A stretch of 36,760 nt of DNA, taken from Takakia lepidozioides. Taxonomy: Eukaryota; Streptophyta; Takakiopsida; Takakiales; Takakiaceae. Position 1 is the first letter of the stretch. Each line of letters opens with the position of its first letter. Made by a program: the position numbers and the translations under genes. Location of the stretch: the NCBI GenBank assembly GCA_030704615.1, contig CM060731.1:53097241-53134000 (forward strand), written 5' to 3'. The notes beneath the pieces were generated by a model, which saw only the letters and a list, made by a program, of their open reading frames with translations, did no database searches and was not told where the DNA came from. This document shows, piece by piece, positions 22,467 through 31,894 of the stretch.

Positions 22467-23050
22467 CAATGTTGGTATGGTATATAGGGCTCACCCCTGA
22501 AAAGGGGCAATATCTGCAAGGCAAACTGGCTCTTAGTTACGCCGGCTTCGGCCAGAGTCTTCTCTCTCTCTTTGGTCTGGTATTAGGTTTAGGACATACC
22601 AAACTAGTCTGGTACTAGACTTGGTGTTGGTCTGGTCTATATAATGGTAGCTATATATTTTTCCAATATCATGATCACAATACCAGCTGGTATGGGATAT
22701 CAATTCTGGTATCATTCCAGCCATGAATAACAAGATTATCAAATAACAAACTGTTTATCAATAGCAAGTATCAAGTGAAAACAATTACAATAATATAATG
22801 AAATAAACATGATACATAAGTATGTAAGCATATGTACACATAAATTAGTGTTGTACACATACCAAAGTAAATGAGGAAAAATCAAAGAGGAAGATGGCTT
22901 GGGAGTACTGGTATTGTGGCTGGACGGATGAGAAAATTGATACTAGCCTGGTGGTATATGACCAAGTATTCTCCCGAATGATACCAGACTGGTCTGGTAT
23001 TCAATACTAGTATACACACAGTCGTTCACATGTATACCAGTCCAACACTG
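22467..23050. mobile_element. Non-autonomous hAT-like miniature element (584 bp)
   Basis: The left end is CAATGTTGGTATGGTATA (22467) and the right end, read on the other strand, is CAGTGTTGGACTGGTATA, an imperfect 18-bp terminal inverted repeat with three mismatches. It is flanked by GTGTGAAC (22459-22466) and GTGTGAAT (23051-23058), an 8-bp duplication with one change. The interior is dense in ACCAGACTGGT / TGGTATACCA-type motifs and has no gene. The first bases (CA[A/G]TGTTGG) match the termini of the neighbouring autonomous element, so a related transposase may have moved it. It shares its left flank with that element. Confidence 0.72.
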
Positions 23051-23059
23051 GTGTGAATA

Positions 23060-23980
23060 GGGTTAAGTCGAATGGGTGGGTTCAAGCTGACAAGTGTTAA
23101 CCTTTATACCCCCTCTGCGAATAAGGTACTTTACCCTGACATACCCCCCTATACTATCCAATATCATGTGGGTACTATATGTACAACCCAGCGGGTATAT
23201 TAGACAATATTGGAACATTTTCAAGAGGCAAAATAAAATGTAATGTAAATTAATGTGATTCAATTCAGTTTATTATTTCTCTTAAGATCATTTCTGAGTC
23301 CATCTATTGTGGGATGAATGCAATGCTTTCTCAACAATTGCCTCCAAGGGGGCTAACTTATCCTACTACTGTTCTGGGTGTAGTGACAAAATTCAAAATT
23401 CTAAGTATAATGTGTTCACATCCGCAGCAGTTCCTGTGAACTGGCACCGGACATATCATGCAAAATCAAAGGTCTCTCTACTTACGTAGATTTACATCCA
23501 ATCCGATCCTGGTCATCTTTGCTGCAGCACTGCAGTGGGAAACCGAGGGTAATAGTCACATGTACAATGATACTCAGACAAATCATACCAAATTTTGGTG
23601 AAAGGGGTTTATTAAACAATCGTACAAATTTACAAATATTTTTGGTAGTCAAACATATGTACGAATTCGTTGTGCTTTGATCGCCCACTACACAGCCAAC
23701 AGTTCACTAATCAACCAAGCAAAGCTTCGATGACCTTCAAAATGCTTTCATGGACGAGCGAAACACCTTCCCATCTTCGAAGGAAAGATCCTGCACATCT
23801 ACCCTGCTCGCAAGCCGTGTGACATCACATTTTCGGCCAGCACTACAAGGCTGCGTGCCAAACACAGCATGCTTCTCCTGAGTGTCGACGATTGAGCTTA
23901 GTGCTTGACAATTTAAACAGAATCTATGTGTGACCCGTGAGTTTAGCCTTGGCCTTGGCAATCAACCCTCCTGCTGAGCT
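23060..23980. other. Unassigned, with a possible partial gene on the minus strand beside the gap
   Basis: 23060-23690 shows only short frames. On the - strand 23961-23737 reads a stretch with protein-like composition (VDTQEKHAVFGTQ, DVQDLSFEDGKVF) ending in a stop, and an alternative frame enters the gap as SSAGGLIAKAKAKLTGHT and stops at 23924. Either could be the end of a gene lying in the gap. I recognise no family. CACTACAAGG at 23841-23850 resembles a CACTA start but is rejected as the partner of the terminus at 29808. Confidence 0.2.
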
Positions 23981-24480
23981 NNNNNNNNNNNNNNNNNNNN
24001 NNNNNNNNNNNNNNNNNNNNNNNNNNNNNNNNNNNNNNNNNNNNNNNNNNNNNNNNNNNNNNNNNNNNNNNNNNNNNNNNNNNNNNNNNNNNNNNNNNNN
24101 NNNNNNNNNNNNNNNNNNNNNNNNNNNNNNNNNNNNNNNNNNNNNNNNNNNNNNNNNNNNNNNNNNNNNNNNNNNNNNNNNNNNNNNNNNNNNNNNNNNN
24201 NNNNNNNNNNNNNNNNNNNNNNNNNNNNNNNNNNNNNNNNNNNNNNNNNNNNNNNNNNNNNNNNNNNNNNNNNNNNNNNNNNNNNNNNNNNNNNNNNNNN
24301 NNNNNNNNNNNNNNNNNNNNNNNNNNNNNNNNNNNNNNNNNNNNNNNNNNNNNNNNNNNNNNNNNNNNNNNNNNNNNNNNNNNNNNNNNNNNNNNNNNNN
24401 NNNNNNNNNNNNNNNNNNNNNNNNNNNNNNNNNNNNNNNNNNNNNNNNNNNNNNNNNNNNNNNNNNNNNNNNNNNNNNNN
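23981..24480. other. Assembly gap (500 N)
   Basis: Exactly 500 undetermined bases, the size often used as a placeholder, so the true distance is unknown. The left end and upstream exons of the CACTA element that ends at 29808 probably lie here or have been lost. Confidence 0.99.
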
Positions 24481-24599
24481 TTCGTGGATAGCCATTACGT
24501 CCTGGTAGGGTGCGGCTGTGGTTCAGCGTAGGCTTAAGAGTATTAGGGTATGTATGCTTGCATTTGTTTGAGAGGGAGGTCATGGAGGTGTTTGTGCAG

Positions 24600-27500
24600 G
24601 CTTGCGGGAGTGAATCACCCTCGCAAGCCACGCGCTCCGAAGGAAAAAGCTAGGGATCAAGGTCCTGCAAGGCAAAGTGCCAGACTGAAGACGATGAAGA
24701 CTACGATTCTGCATGAGGGCTCTTCTGAGGACGATGAGGACGATCCACTCCTCCCACGCTAGTGCGAGGCGAGTGCGTCGTCGGCGGATGCCACGGCAAG
24801 CCGAGGAGAACATGCCCATGCTCATGTCGCAGGACAAAAACGCCCATCATCTACCCTACGAACACCTTCTCCGTCTGTGAGTTATAGTTCTTCATAATGA
24901 CCATGATTCAAATTATGTATGTTTTTGGTAAAATCACGAAGAGATAGGGTATGGTAAGATCATGAAGAGATAGGGTATGTCTGTTAAGACAGGGAAGTTG
25001 GACAATGCAGGGGTCAGCCAAGGCACAATCACAAATGATTTCCACTAGACAAGTTGAAGTGCCAAAGGCATGATGTCAGGCCAATGTAGACTTCAGGTGT
25101 GTTCAATTCTTTGCCCCATGAAACCAACGTCCTGGTACTAAGCTACAATGGCTACTTATAGAGATACTTGGGTTACTTATGCACCCAGAATATCAGTAAA
25201 ACTTGGAGGGATACTTCTCATGGACCCATCAGGTTTGTCCATTTGAATTCTTGCTATGGATTTCAGGAACACCCCATACCTAAGAGGGTTCAAAAATGTA
25301 CTGGGAGGACATCATTAGGGCCAATCAAATTTGGGAGATTTACTGCCCAAGATCATACTGAGTTTTGGGTAATCTTGTCTTTACAAATGATATGTGCTTC
25401 CAGTTTGTTATATTGAATTCAAGGATTTGCTGCTTGCTGTCTATATGTATGTGTAATCACCCACATTGTACTGGGGAAATTTCTTTTCAGGGCAAGCACA
25501 AGCGTACTGGATCCACGATCCCTGCTGCTAGCAGTGGAGATGGCACCCACAAGAACGCAGGAGGTGGCCCTAACTCTCCCATCGTTGTGGGTTCTGTGCC
25601 ACCAGTACCCCCACCTTATTATGGTATGCCTCAGTACCCACAGTCTGGCACTCAATATGGTCAGGGTCAATACGGTGCTCCTCCATATGGGCAGTATGGG
25701 CAGTATCCTCCTCCACCATATTTGCCACCCCCTAATAGCTATGGGGGTGGCAGGCCACCGGAATATCCTCCTGCTTATGGACAGTATGGCTAGTATGGTC
25801 CTCGGCCTTCTGGCCAACAGCCATGGCCACCAGTCCCTACTTGGCAGGATCCTGCTTTGAATTCTCCTGAGCGCACGGAGCTGCCAAGGTGAAGGAAGAG
25901 AGAATAGCTGCAGGTCTTCCTCCCACAGTGATTTTGACGAACCTCAAAGGAGCCCCGTATGGTCAGACCCGGAATGTATGGCACGCTGCCCTTAAAGGAC
26001 AGGCTTATCGCAAGCTAGATTGTTCCCTTGCCATCAACAACCAACCTGATGAAGTTGTATACGAAATCAGAGATCACCTGGCTAAGCTATTTTCATATAC
26101 GCCACACAAGTTAAAAGACTTCCACCTAAAACAAACAATTGGCAGAATAATGAAGAGCCAGCGTTATGAAGCACACACTGCGTGGTTGGGTGGTAAGGGG
26201 AAACCCATTACTGTATCTGATGAGGTATGGAACAAGCTTGTAAGTTACTGGCAGACAGAGGTGTTCCACAAAGTGTCGGGCAACATGAAGAAGACAAATG
26301 GTGCAATTCAGAATCCTACCAAGACTGGCTGTGGTGGAAGGCAATGGTGGAAGCACGCTTGGTAAGTGGCATCATCACGACTCTGTATTTTGTTCCTCAT
26401 TGAATTGCTATGTGTATATAGTCAGCCCTCACATTGCTTACTGACTTGTGGCATGGGTTTGTTTGTGGCATGGATTAATTTGTAGGAAACACTATCAGGG
26501 TGCCCTCCTACATTATATGAAATTCAAGAGGGTTCAGTGTCACGGTTGTCAGCTGGGAGTGACAGGCGGGTAAGTGTGTTTTCCACGTTTGCTAGAGTGG
26601 TTGCTGCATCATAGGTTGCTAGGGTTTTTTTCAAGGCTTTTGGCCTGGGTTTTCTTTCCAATGGTTGTTCATGCTAGGTTTTTTTTGTTTGACTCATACT
26701 TGGGCAAGTTTTCATGGATTGGTAGGAGAGAAGTCTCGCATATTCTACAGTAGTTGGCAGGATGGATGGCTTGGACAAACTGGTGGAATCACAATGACGT
26801 GACATGGCAGAATTAAAATTACAGATGCAGAGTATGATTGAGTACCAGAAAGCCATTGTGACCAGATTGGGGATTAATCTACCAGGCGCAGGACCAGTGA
26901 CATCTACGATGGATGCCTCTGCTGTGACAGTATCAAAATGTTTGGAATCCCAATTTTAGACGGTAACTGGTGCTCAATCTAAGCCCTTATGTCTTCCTGT
27001 CACTGATGATCTTTTGAATTTGACCGAGCAGCAGCAGGATATAGGGAAGGCCAACTGCGAGGTACACGTGGAAATTCAGCCCTTGCCACGTACAAAGGCA
27101 GTAGCAGTCCAGGGGGTAATGGTGACAGAGCCGCCGGGCACACCGGATTCTGGTATGCAGGTATGTGGGAGTTTAAATGGGGAGGAAGATGCAGATGGGG
27201 ACAAAACAAACAAGCAGGTTGCTTTAATTTCTCCTGCTCACATGTTGAAGCCAAATGACAGTTTACTTCCTGGACCAACGAGGAAGCATTTACTAATTCT
27301 GGACTTAAATGGTCTGTTATGTGAATCTTTTCATTCTGCTAATGGGCCTGCATCCCTTCCCAAAGGTTTTGTGGGGAAGATGTGTGGCAAGAAGATGGTA
27401 GTTTTGAGACCACGTTGTTATGAATTTTTGCAAAAGTGTTTTGAACACTTTGAGGTGGCGGTGTGGTCTTGTTGCCAAGCTCGCAACTTCTTCCCAATGG

Positions 27501-28647
27501 TGGACTATATTTTTGCAGCCCACACTAAGCTGGTTTTCCAGTGGGATGCCCTTCACTGTGACGAGGATCTAGTCCTCCCATGCCGTAAGGGGTCTGATTC
27601 AAAGCCATTATATTTCAAGAACTTGTCTAGAGTGTGGGCAGACTGGCCAGAATGGACTTATGATGACACTGTTCTTGTTGACGACACACCAAGAAAGGCG
27701 GCAAATAATCCTCCCTTCAGTGGGATTTTTCCAGAGCCATGGAAAGTGCAACCAGATTCACCAACTGATGAGTATCTAACAGAGGTGTTGTGGCCTTTCT
27801 TGTGGAAGGCATCGAAAGCTGCCAGTATTCCCAAGTTTTTGGAGTCTCAGCCTGTTTTCGGACAACAACCATACAACACTGCTACTGTGAAGGTACAAAC
27901 ATTCTGACAGTGCTCCAGAGGCTACAATTTTGTGGGTTCATTCATTTCCTGGATGCTTCTCCTCGGTTGCTTGATTAATGCTAGGTTTTCTTTGCAGGTT
28001 TTCATGTTGGCTTTTTTTGTTTGATTCATACTTGGATTTTGTTTCTATTCACTATTCCTGTTTGCTCATTGCTTTCTTGGTTGTTCTCTGGTCTGTGACA
28101 CAGGAACTTGTGACAAACAAAGGTGATATTGTCGACAAGCCGGTACAGACCAAGGGCAAGAGTGTCGACCCGGCGGGTAGCCCCCCAAAAGAGGTCTCAC
28201 AACCACTGGAGACTGCAAATGGAGTAAGTCCAGGCCCTTGTTTTGTTTGTTTTATTTTTTCCAACCTTGGGGCTCTCTTTAATTCGCAAATGTTGAGTGT
28301 CATAGTCGTGTGTATGTCATGGGTTTTCACATCGTGTTCTTTTTTGTGTGGAGTTGGGATCACAGTTCAGGGTGGGTGACGAGGTTCGGCTGTTGGATGT
28401 GAACTCCAAACGCAAGAAATGTGGAGTAGGGCTGATTATTGCTCTTCAAGGTGCTGTGGTGGGTTACGGGTACCCTGCTGTGCCCCTTGATTATGCCTGT
28501 GTGTACATCAAAGAGGCATGTGTCAGTAACACACCTCTACCATATGTGAAAGGTGTTAGGAAACATACCGAGTTGGGGCAGGTGGTTGGCCAGACAACAC
28601 TTTGGAGTCTAAAGTTACTGAAACTTATGGAGCTGCGGAAGGGATAG
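24600..28647 (+). pseudogene. CACTA accessory gene: Pro/Tyr-rich, Ptta/En/Spm domain, coiled coil, FCP1-like phosphatase domain, DUF8039-like domain
   Basis: Six exons are inferred from splice consensus: 24600-24876 (basic, then acidic SSEDDEDD), 25491-26361, 26486-26569, about 26751-27892, 28104-28223 and 28366-28647. Introns 1, 4 and 5 keep phase. Exon 2 starts Pro/Tyr-rich (YGQYGQYPPPPY) and continues into a Transposase_24-like (Ptta/En/Spm plant) domain: IAAGLPPTVIL, then a VWNKLVSYWQTEVFHKVSG block with NMKKTNGAIQNPTKTG. Exon 4 begins with a helical stretch (DMAELKLQMQSMIEYQKAI) and then holds an FCP1-type HAD domain. Exon 6 (RVGDEVRLLD ... VPLDYACVYIKEA ... LGQVVGQTTLWSLKL) resembles DUF8039, common at the end of plant CACTA accessory proteins. 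Stops at 24760, 25791 and 26957 (TAG) and 26795 (TGA), and a frame shift near 25880, make it a probable pseudogene. The exon 3/4 phase does not fit, so another indel or a different splice site is likely. Confidence 0.75.
26960..27892 (+). CDS. FCP1 / NLI-interacting-factor-like HAD domain (open exon within the CACTA accessory gene)
   Basis: After the TAG at 26957 the exon stays open to a GTACAA donor at 27893 (311 codons). HAD motif I is LLILDLNGLL (nucleophile Asp at 27302-27304). The second acidic residue of the DxDx(T/V) signature is Asn (27308-27310). Motif II is VAVWSCC (near 27467), a conserved Lys lies in KPLYFKNLSRVW, and motif IV is VLVDDTPRKA (both Asp at 27680-27685). Fold elements expected of the plant FCP1-like HAD family (RPRCYEFL, KLVFQWD) are present and the domain appears full-length. 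Plant relatives with DLNGLL are known to me, but without the general acid/base, ordinary phosphatase activity is doubtful; it may bind phosphopeptides or be a pseudophosphatase. No ATG lies at the very start of the open frame, consistent with an internal exon. Confidence 0.8.
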
Positions 28648-29105
28648 TCAGTATTGCACTGTTTAACAGAGTTCTTGATTCTAATAGCACTCGAACATAC
28701 TAGCTACAACAATTCAGCCCATGTGTGGGCTTGCTTGTTTTTTGCTGGGCCTTTTGAGGCATGGATTTTTTGACCTTGTGGCTTTTGAGGTGTCCATTGG
28801 GACATTGGTCTCATTTGGATTTTTGTAATGTGATTTATAGGGCTTGTATTGCCCTGTAGTTGACTATTTTCATTCTCCTTGTGATTGATAGTATGCAGGA
28901 GGGATCCATTCTGTTTTCATGTTGGAATTTCACCATGTAATGAAGAATTTAAATTATTTAATTCACTTTCATTTTAAATAATAATATTAAAAATAATACC
29001 ATTTTAAAAAAAAATTCCAATGCTGCAATCTCCCTGTTCTTTTAAATATTAAATGAAAACTAAAATATAAAATATAAACTATTTCGGAAAACAATCTTGA
29101 TTACA
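28648..29105. other. 3' region of the CACTA accessory gene
   Basis: Sequence downstream of the stop at 28645-28647, with T/G-rich stretches typical of a plant 3' untranslated region followed by AT-rich DNA (28940-29090). No other gene is seen. Confidence 0.4.
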
Positions 29106-29106
29106 T

Positions 29107-29600
29107 GTGGCATCACTCTTGCTCAAACCAGAACACGTGGCAGTATATGACACGACATTCTTTATCCATATTTTCACCATGTGTAAAGATCCGTAGTCAT
29201 ATATGTTAGTCATATATTTTGTCTGTGTGCCACATGTCACATTTCAAGTGCAACAGGTGTCCCGCTAACAACTCTCCATGTAGACATCCCTGTAGTCATA
29301 TGAGCGAGTCATGTAGTCACCACGTGTAAAATCTGCCATAGCACACGTGTCCCGCTAGCGCTTCTCCATGTAGGCATCACTGTGCAGACATGTAGTCATA
29401 TGATCATGGCAAGAAGTCGTGACATGTCAAATTCGTAGTGGCACACGTGTCCATCCGTCGCCTCTCCATGTAGGCATAATTTGCAGACATTTAGTCATAT
29501 GATCCCCTGACGAATGCATGACGTGTCGCTTGTGCAGTGGCGCACGTGTCCCGCTGAAGCCTCTCCATGTAGGCAGCGCTCAACAGATGTAGTCATATAT
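29107..29600. repeat. ~98-bp tandem array with CACGTG (G-box) motifs, CACTA subterminal region
   Basis: Four clear units are marked by CTCTCCATGTAGGCA or variants at about 29272, 29362, 29462 and 29561 (spacing 90-100 bp). Each unit also has CACACGTGTCCCGCT or a variant (29342, 29442, 29541 and, diverged, 29254) and TAGTCATATG(A) (29292, 29393, 29493, 29589). Flanking diverged copies (29130, 29318) add further CACGTG sites. The sequence ACACGTGTC matches the core recognised by plant bZIP proteins in ABA-response elements. In a CACTA element such subterminal repeats are normally binding sites for the element's own accessory protein. Confidence 0.78.
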
Positions 29601-29808
29601 TAGTCATATAGTTGTGACTGCAACCCTCTCTGCAGCAGGACTCCAAATGCCACGCAAGCAGTCACGGATATGACTTGCAAAACACAGTCCTAAAGACTAG
29701 TCGCTATGACAGGGTTTTTTTCACTACAGAGTGATGTAGTCATGAACGCATATAAGACTAAAAAAATAGTCATATGTGAAGTCATAAAAACGTTCATATG
29801 TTGTAGTG

Positions 29809-30430
29809 AGAGCTTCCCTTCGATTCAGGAGAGTGGTCCTGGGCTTTCTCTAGATCTCCGACTCCCTTCTTCGCGTACACCACCAGAACAGCATACAAGG
29901 CTCTGACATCTCCCAGCCCCCTCTTTGCCAAATGGAACTCGAAATGGCAATTTTACGGGTTTGTGGAGGAAAACTGGAAATTAATCTGGACATGTATCTG
30001 GGAAATAACAAGGCCAGCCAAGATGTCCGCCTTTCTAAGGCAAATAGCCAACAGAGTGCTTAAGGTGGGAGAATGGAATAGCCAACAGAGTGCTTAAGGA
30101 ATTATCGGCTGCTAGACTAAAATTTCGCTGAGATCCATTCGTGCACAGATCGTGCACACAAAGAAACTTAGGACAGGTTCCAAGTGGCTCCCACATTTTA
30201 GATTCCTTGTAGATCTCACCAGTCCATAAGCGACTGCCTTCATTGAAAGCAACCCCCTACGGTTGTGACTTCTACATAGGGCTTGTAACCCTAGGTCTTC
30301 TTCTCCCTTCGGAAGGTTAGTTCGTTCATCAGTGACTACGGTGTGTGTACCTCATGGTGTAATCTGGAGTTTTAATATTTTTCCCCACAATAAACTCAAT
30401 AAAACTAATTCAGGGCCTTCCCCTGTTCGG
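29809..30430. other. Unassigned, with a 23-bp direct repeat
   Basis: No gene. AATAGCCAACAGAGTGCTTA AGG occurs twice, at 30043-30065 and 30077-30099, 34 bp apart, and looks like a small tandem duplication. The sequence before the A-tract at 30432 may be the 3' part of a retroposon. Confidence 0.5.
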
Positions 30431-30431
30431 A

Positions 30432-31060
30432 AGAAGAAGAAGAAAAAAAAAAAAAAAAAAAAAAAAACTCTGTTCCTGTTCGTCCTGGTAGGGCAAAGGC
30501 CACCTTCCAGGTGGTCGTGGGTTCAAAGTTCAAAGCCAGGTAGCCCATTATGGCCAAGTAACCGGTATAAAATGGAAGTACCGGGTCAACCGATACTTAA
30601 TGTGTTGATACCTGGGGACTTCAAGTCCTTGGCCTGCAACCGCGTTGCCCCAGCCCGTTATGACTTGTGAGTGTTAGAAAGCGTCCACCTTCCATACTCT
30701 TTGGGGCCCCAGTGATAAGTTATCCATCATGTCACCCCGGGCTATGCTCCCCAGGATCCACTTGTCATCAATCCATCACCTGTACATTGTCTTTTTGTGC
30801 ATTTAGTTCTCGCAGTGTTCCAGCCAATCCAAATACTTAGAATCATCAAGCCATCACTAGTCCAGGGATCGAACCCCAAAGTGGGTTGATCTGTTCGTGT
30901 CCATGAGTTGTAACGGCATGAGTTCGATTCTCGAGGTGATCATCGTAAATGAGCTACCTCCCGTTACTGTAGTCCCGAGCCACCCCACTATAGTCGGGCT
31001 ATATTTGCCCTGCTAACAAGCAGTACAAATTATCCACCTCGTCAACTATCCGGGGCAGCA
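30432..31060 (+). repeat. Poly(A) tract followed by possible tRNA-derived SINE-like copies
   Basis: An A-rich tail at 30432-30467 (AAGAAGAAGAAG then 26 A) suggests a retroposon 3' end. Beyond it, GGTGGTCGTGGGTTCAAA (30512) and GGCATGAGTTCGATTCTCG (30913) both resemble a Pol III B box (GGTTCGANNCC). Each is followed some distance later by a similar stretch (AAGTTATCCATCATGTCA at 30716, AAATTATCCACCTCGTCA at 31026). Two diverged SINE copies in tandem would explain this. Boundaries and A boxes are not defined, so this is tentative. Confidence 0.3.
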
Positions 31061-31743
31061 GACGTTAGCAAACATTTCGTTCTTCTTGTTTCATTTATAC
31101 CTCTCAACCTCTCATGAATGTTTCTGGATACATGTACCCGTGACCGCAGCAGAGGACCTTCCTCGTTGACACCGTCCATTCCGAGTCAGTGATAGTCACG
31201 CAAAATCAACAAAACGAGTGAAAGTGGAAAGCAAGAATGTATCGCAATAGACTAAGTTTTGTGGACAAAAAAAGCGTTGGAAGTGCTTCTAGAATTTCCC
31301 CAAAAATTCTGCACGCTACGACTAGCCTCGCTCGTACTCTTTTTTCTTCATTGCGAGTCATCAATTGCATGTCCGAAGATTCTGTGCAAGTATGTACCGA
31401 CATCAGAAAAGTACAGAGAGAGTTCCTTATCGGCAAATAAAGATTTTGTCGACAACGATAAAGTTCTAACTTATCCCTTACTTTCATATGAAAAGGCAAC
31501 GGATGGAGCCATGCATGCCGCAGGCTTGGAAAGCTTTTATAGTGTGTTTGTCTGTGAACAGCTTGTAGATACTTACCTTGGAATAGCTGGTGACATTTCC
31601 GAGTCAAGCGGGTTCCGAGCTTGGTCTACGTCATACCCTGTTGACCTCCTCCGTGTGTGAGCACCTTCCGTGTTGCACTGTTTGTATATAGTATCATTTC
31701 AGAGTTAGTTTGGGAGAACAACGGTCCACACTCAGTCGGACTG
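31061..31743. other. Upstream region of the DUF3455 gene
   Basis: Reading frames of 133 codons on both strands overlap here (31206-31607 and 31259-31660) with no recognisable domain, and simultaneous openness argues for chance. The region probably contains the promoter of the gene at 31895. Confidence 0.35.
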
Positions 31744-31750
31744 TATAAAG
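31744..31750 (+). promoter_or_regulatory. TATA box of the DUF3455 gene
   Basis: TATAAAG lies 145 bp upstream of the start codon. Transcription would begin about 30 bp later, giving a leader of about 120 bases. Confidence 0.6.
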
Positions 31751-31894
31751 ACGGGGAGCGATAAGCTTCTGATCCCAGTAAAGTAACATAGCTGTTGATT
31801 AAGCTTGTTCTTATTGCAGTGCATCAAATTGTGGGTTTCATCTGTGTGTGAGACTGGTGTGAGACTGGACACAAGAAAGGCACAAGAAGCAGCG

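Larger units (their letters stand above)
24481..29808 (+). mobile_element. CACTA (En/Spm) element, right-hand part, carrying a phosphatase-domain accessory gene
   Basis: The right terminus is TTGTAGTG (29801-29808), the complement of CACTACAA, the En/Spm-type end. Just inside it lie a tandem subterminal array (29107-29720) and short TAGTCATATG repeats, as expected for CACTA elements whose accessory protein binds subterminal motifs. The multi-exon gene at 24600-28647 encodes a Ptta/En/Spm-type protein in the matching orientation. The left terminus is not visible and probably falls in the gap or was lost, so a 3-bp target duplication cannot be verified (AGA follows on the right). No TNP2 is seen in this part, so the copy would be non-autonomous or incomplete. 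The left limit given is only the first base after the gap. Confidence 0.6.

Noticed and set aside
23841-23850. CACTACAAGG as the left terminus of the CACTA element ending at 29808
   Set aside because: Only the first eight bases match the right terminus, the 3-bp flanks differ (CAG against AGA), and none of the TAGTCATATG or G-box subterminal repeats are beside it.
23937-24631. Long open frames of 177-235 codons across 23937-24631
   Set aside because: They consist almost wholly of undetermined bases in the assembly gap.
2889-26959. Reassignment of TAG as a sense codon (several in-frame TAG codons at Gln positions)
   Set aside because: TAG ends the intact DUF3455 gene at 32623-32625 and the last exon at 28645-28647, and the other TAGs occur in transposons with frameshifts, so decay is the better explanation.
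31206-31660. 133-codon frames on both strands upstream of the DUF3455 gene
   Set aside because: Both strands are open over the same DNA, neither has a domain, signal or splice context, and the position fits a promoter region.
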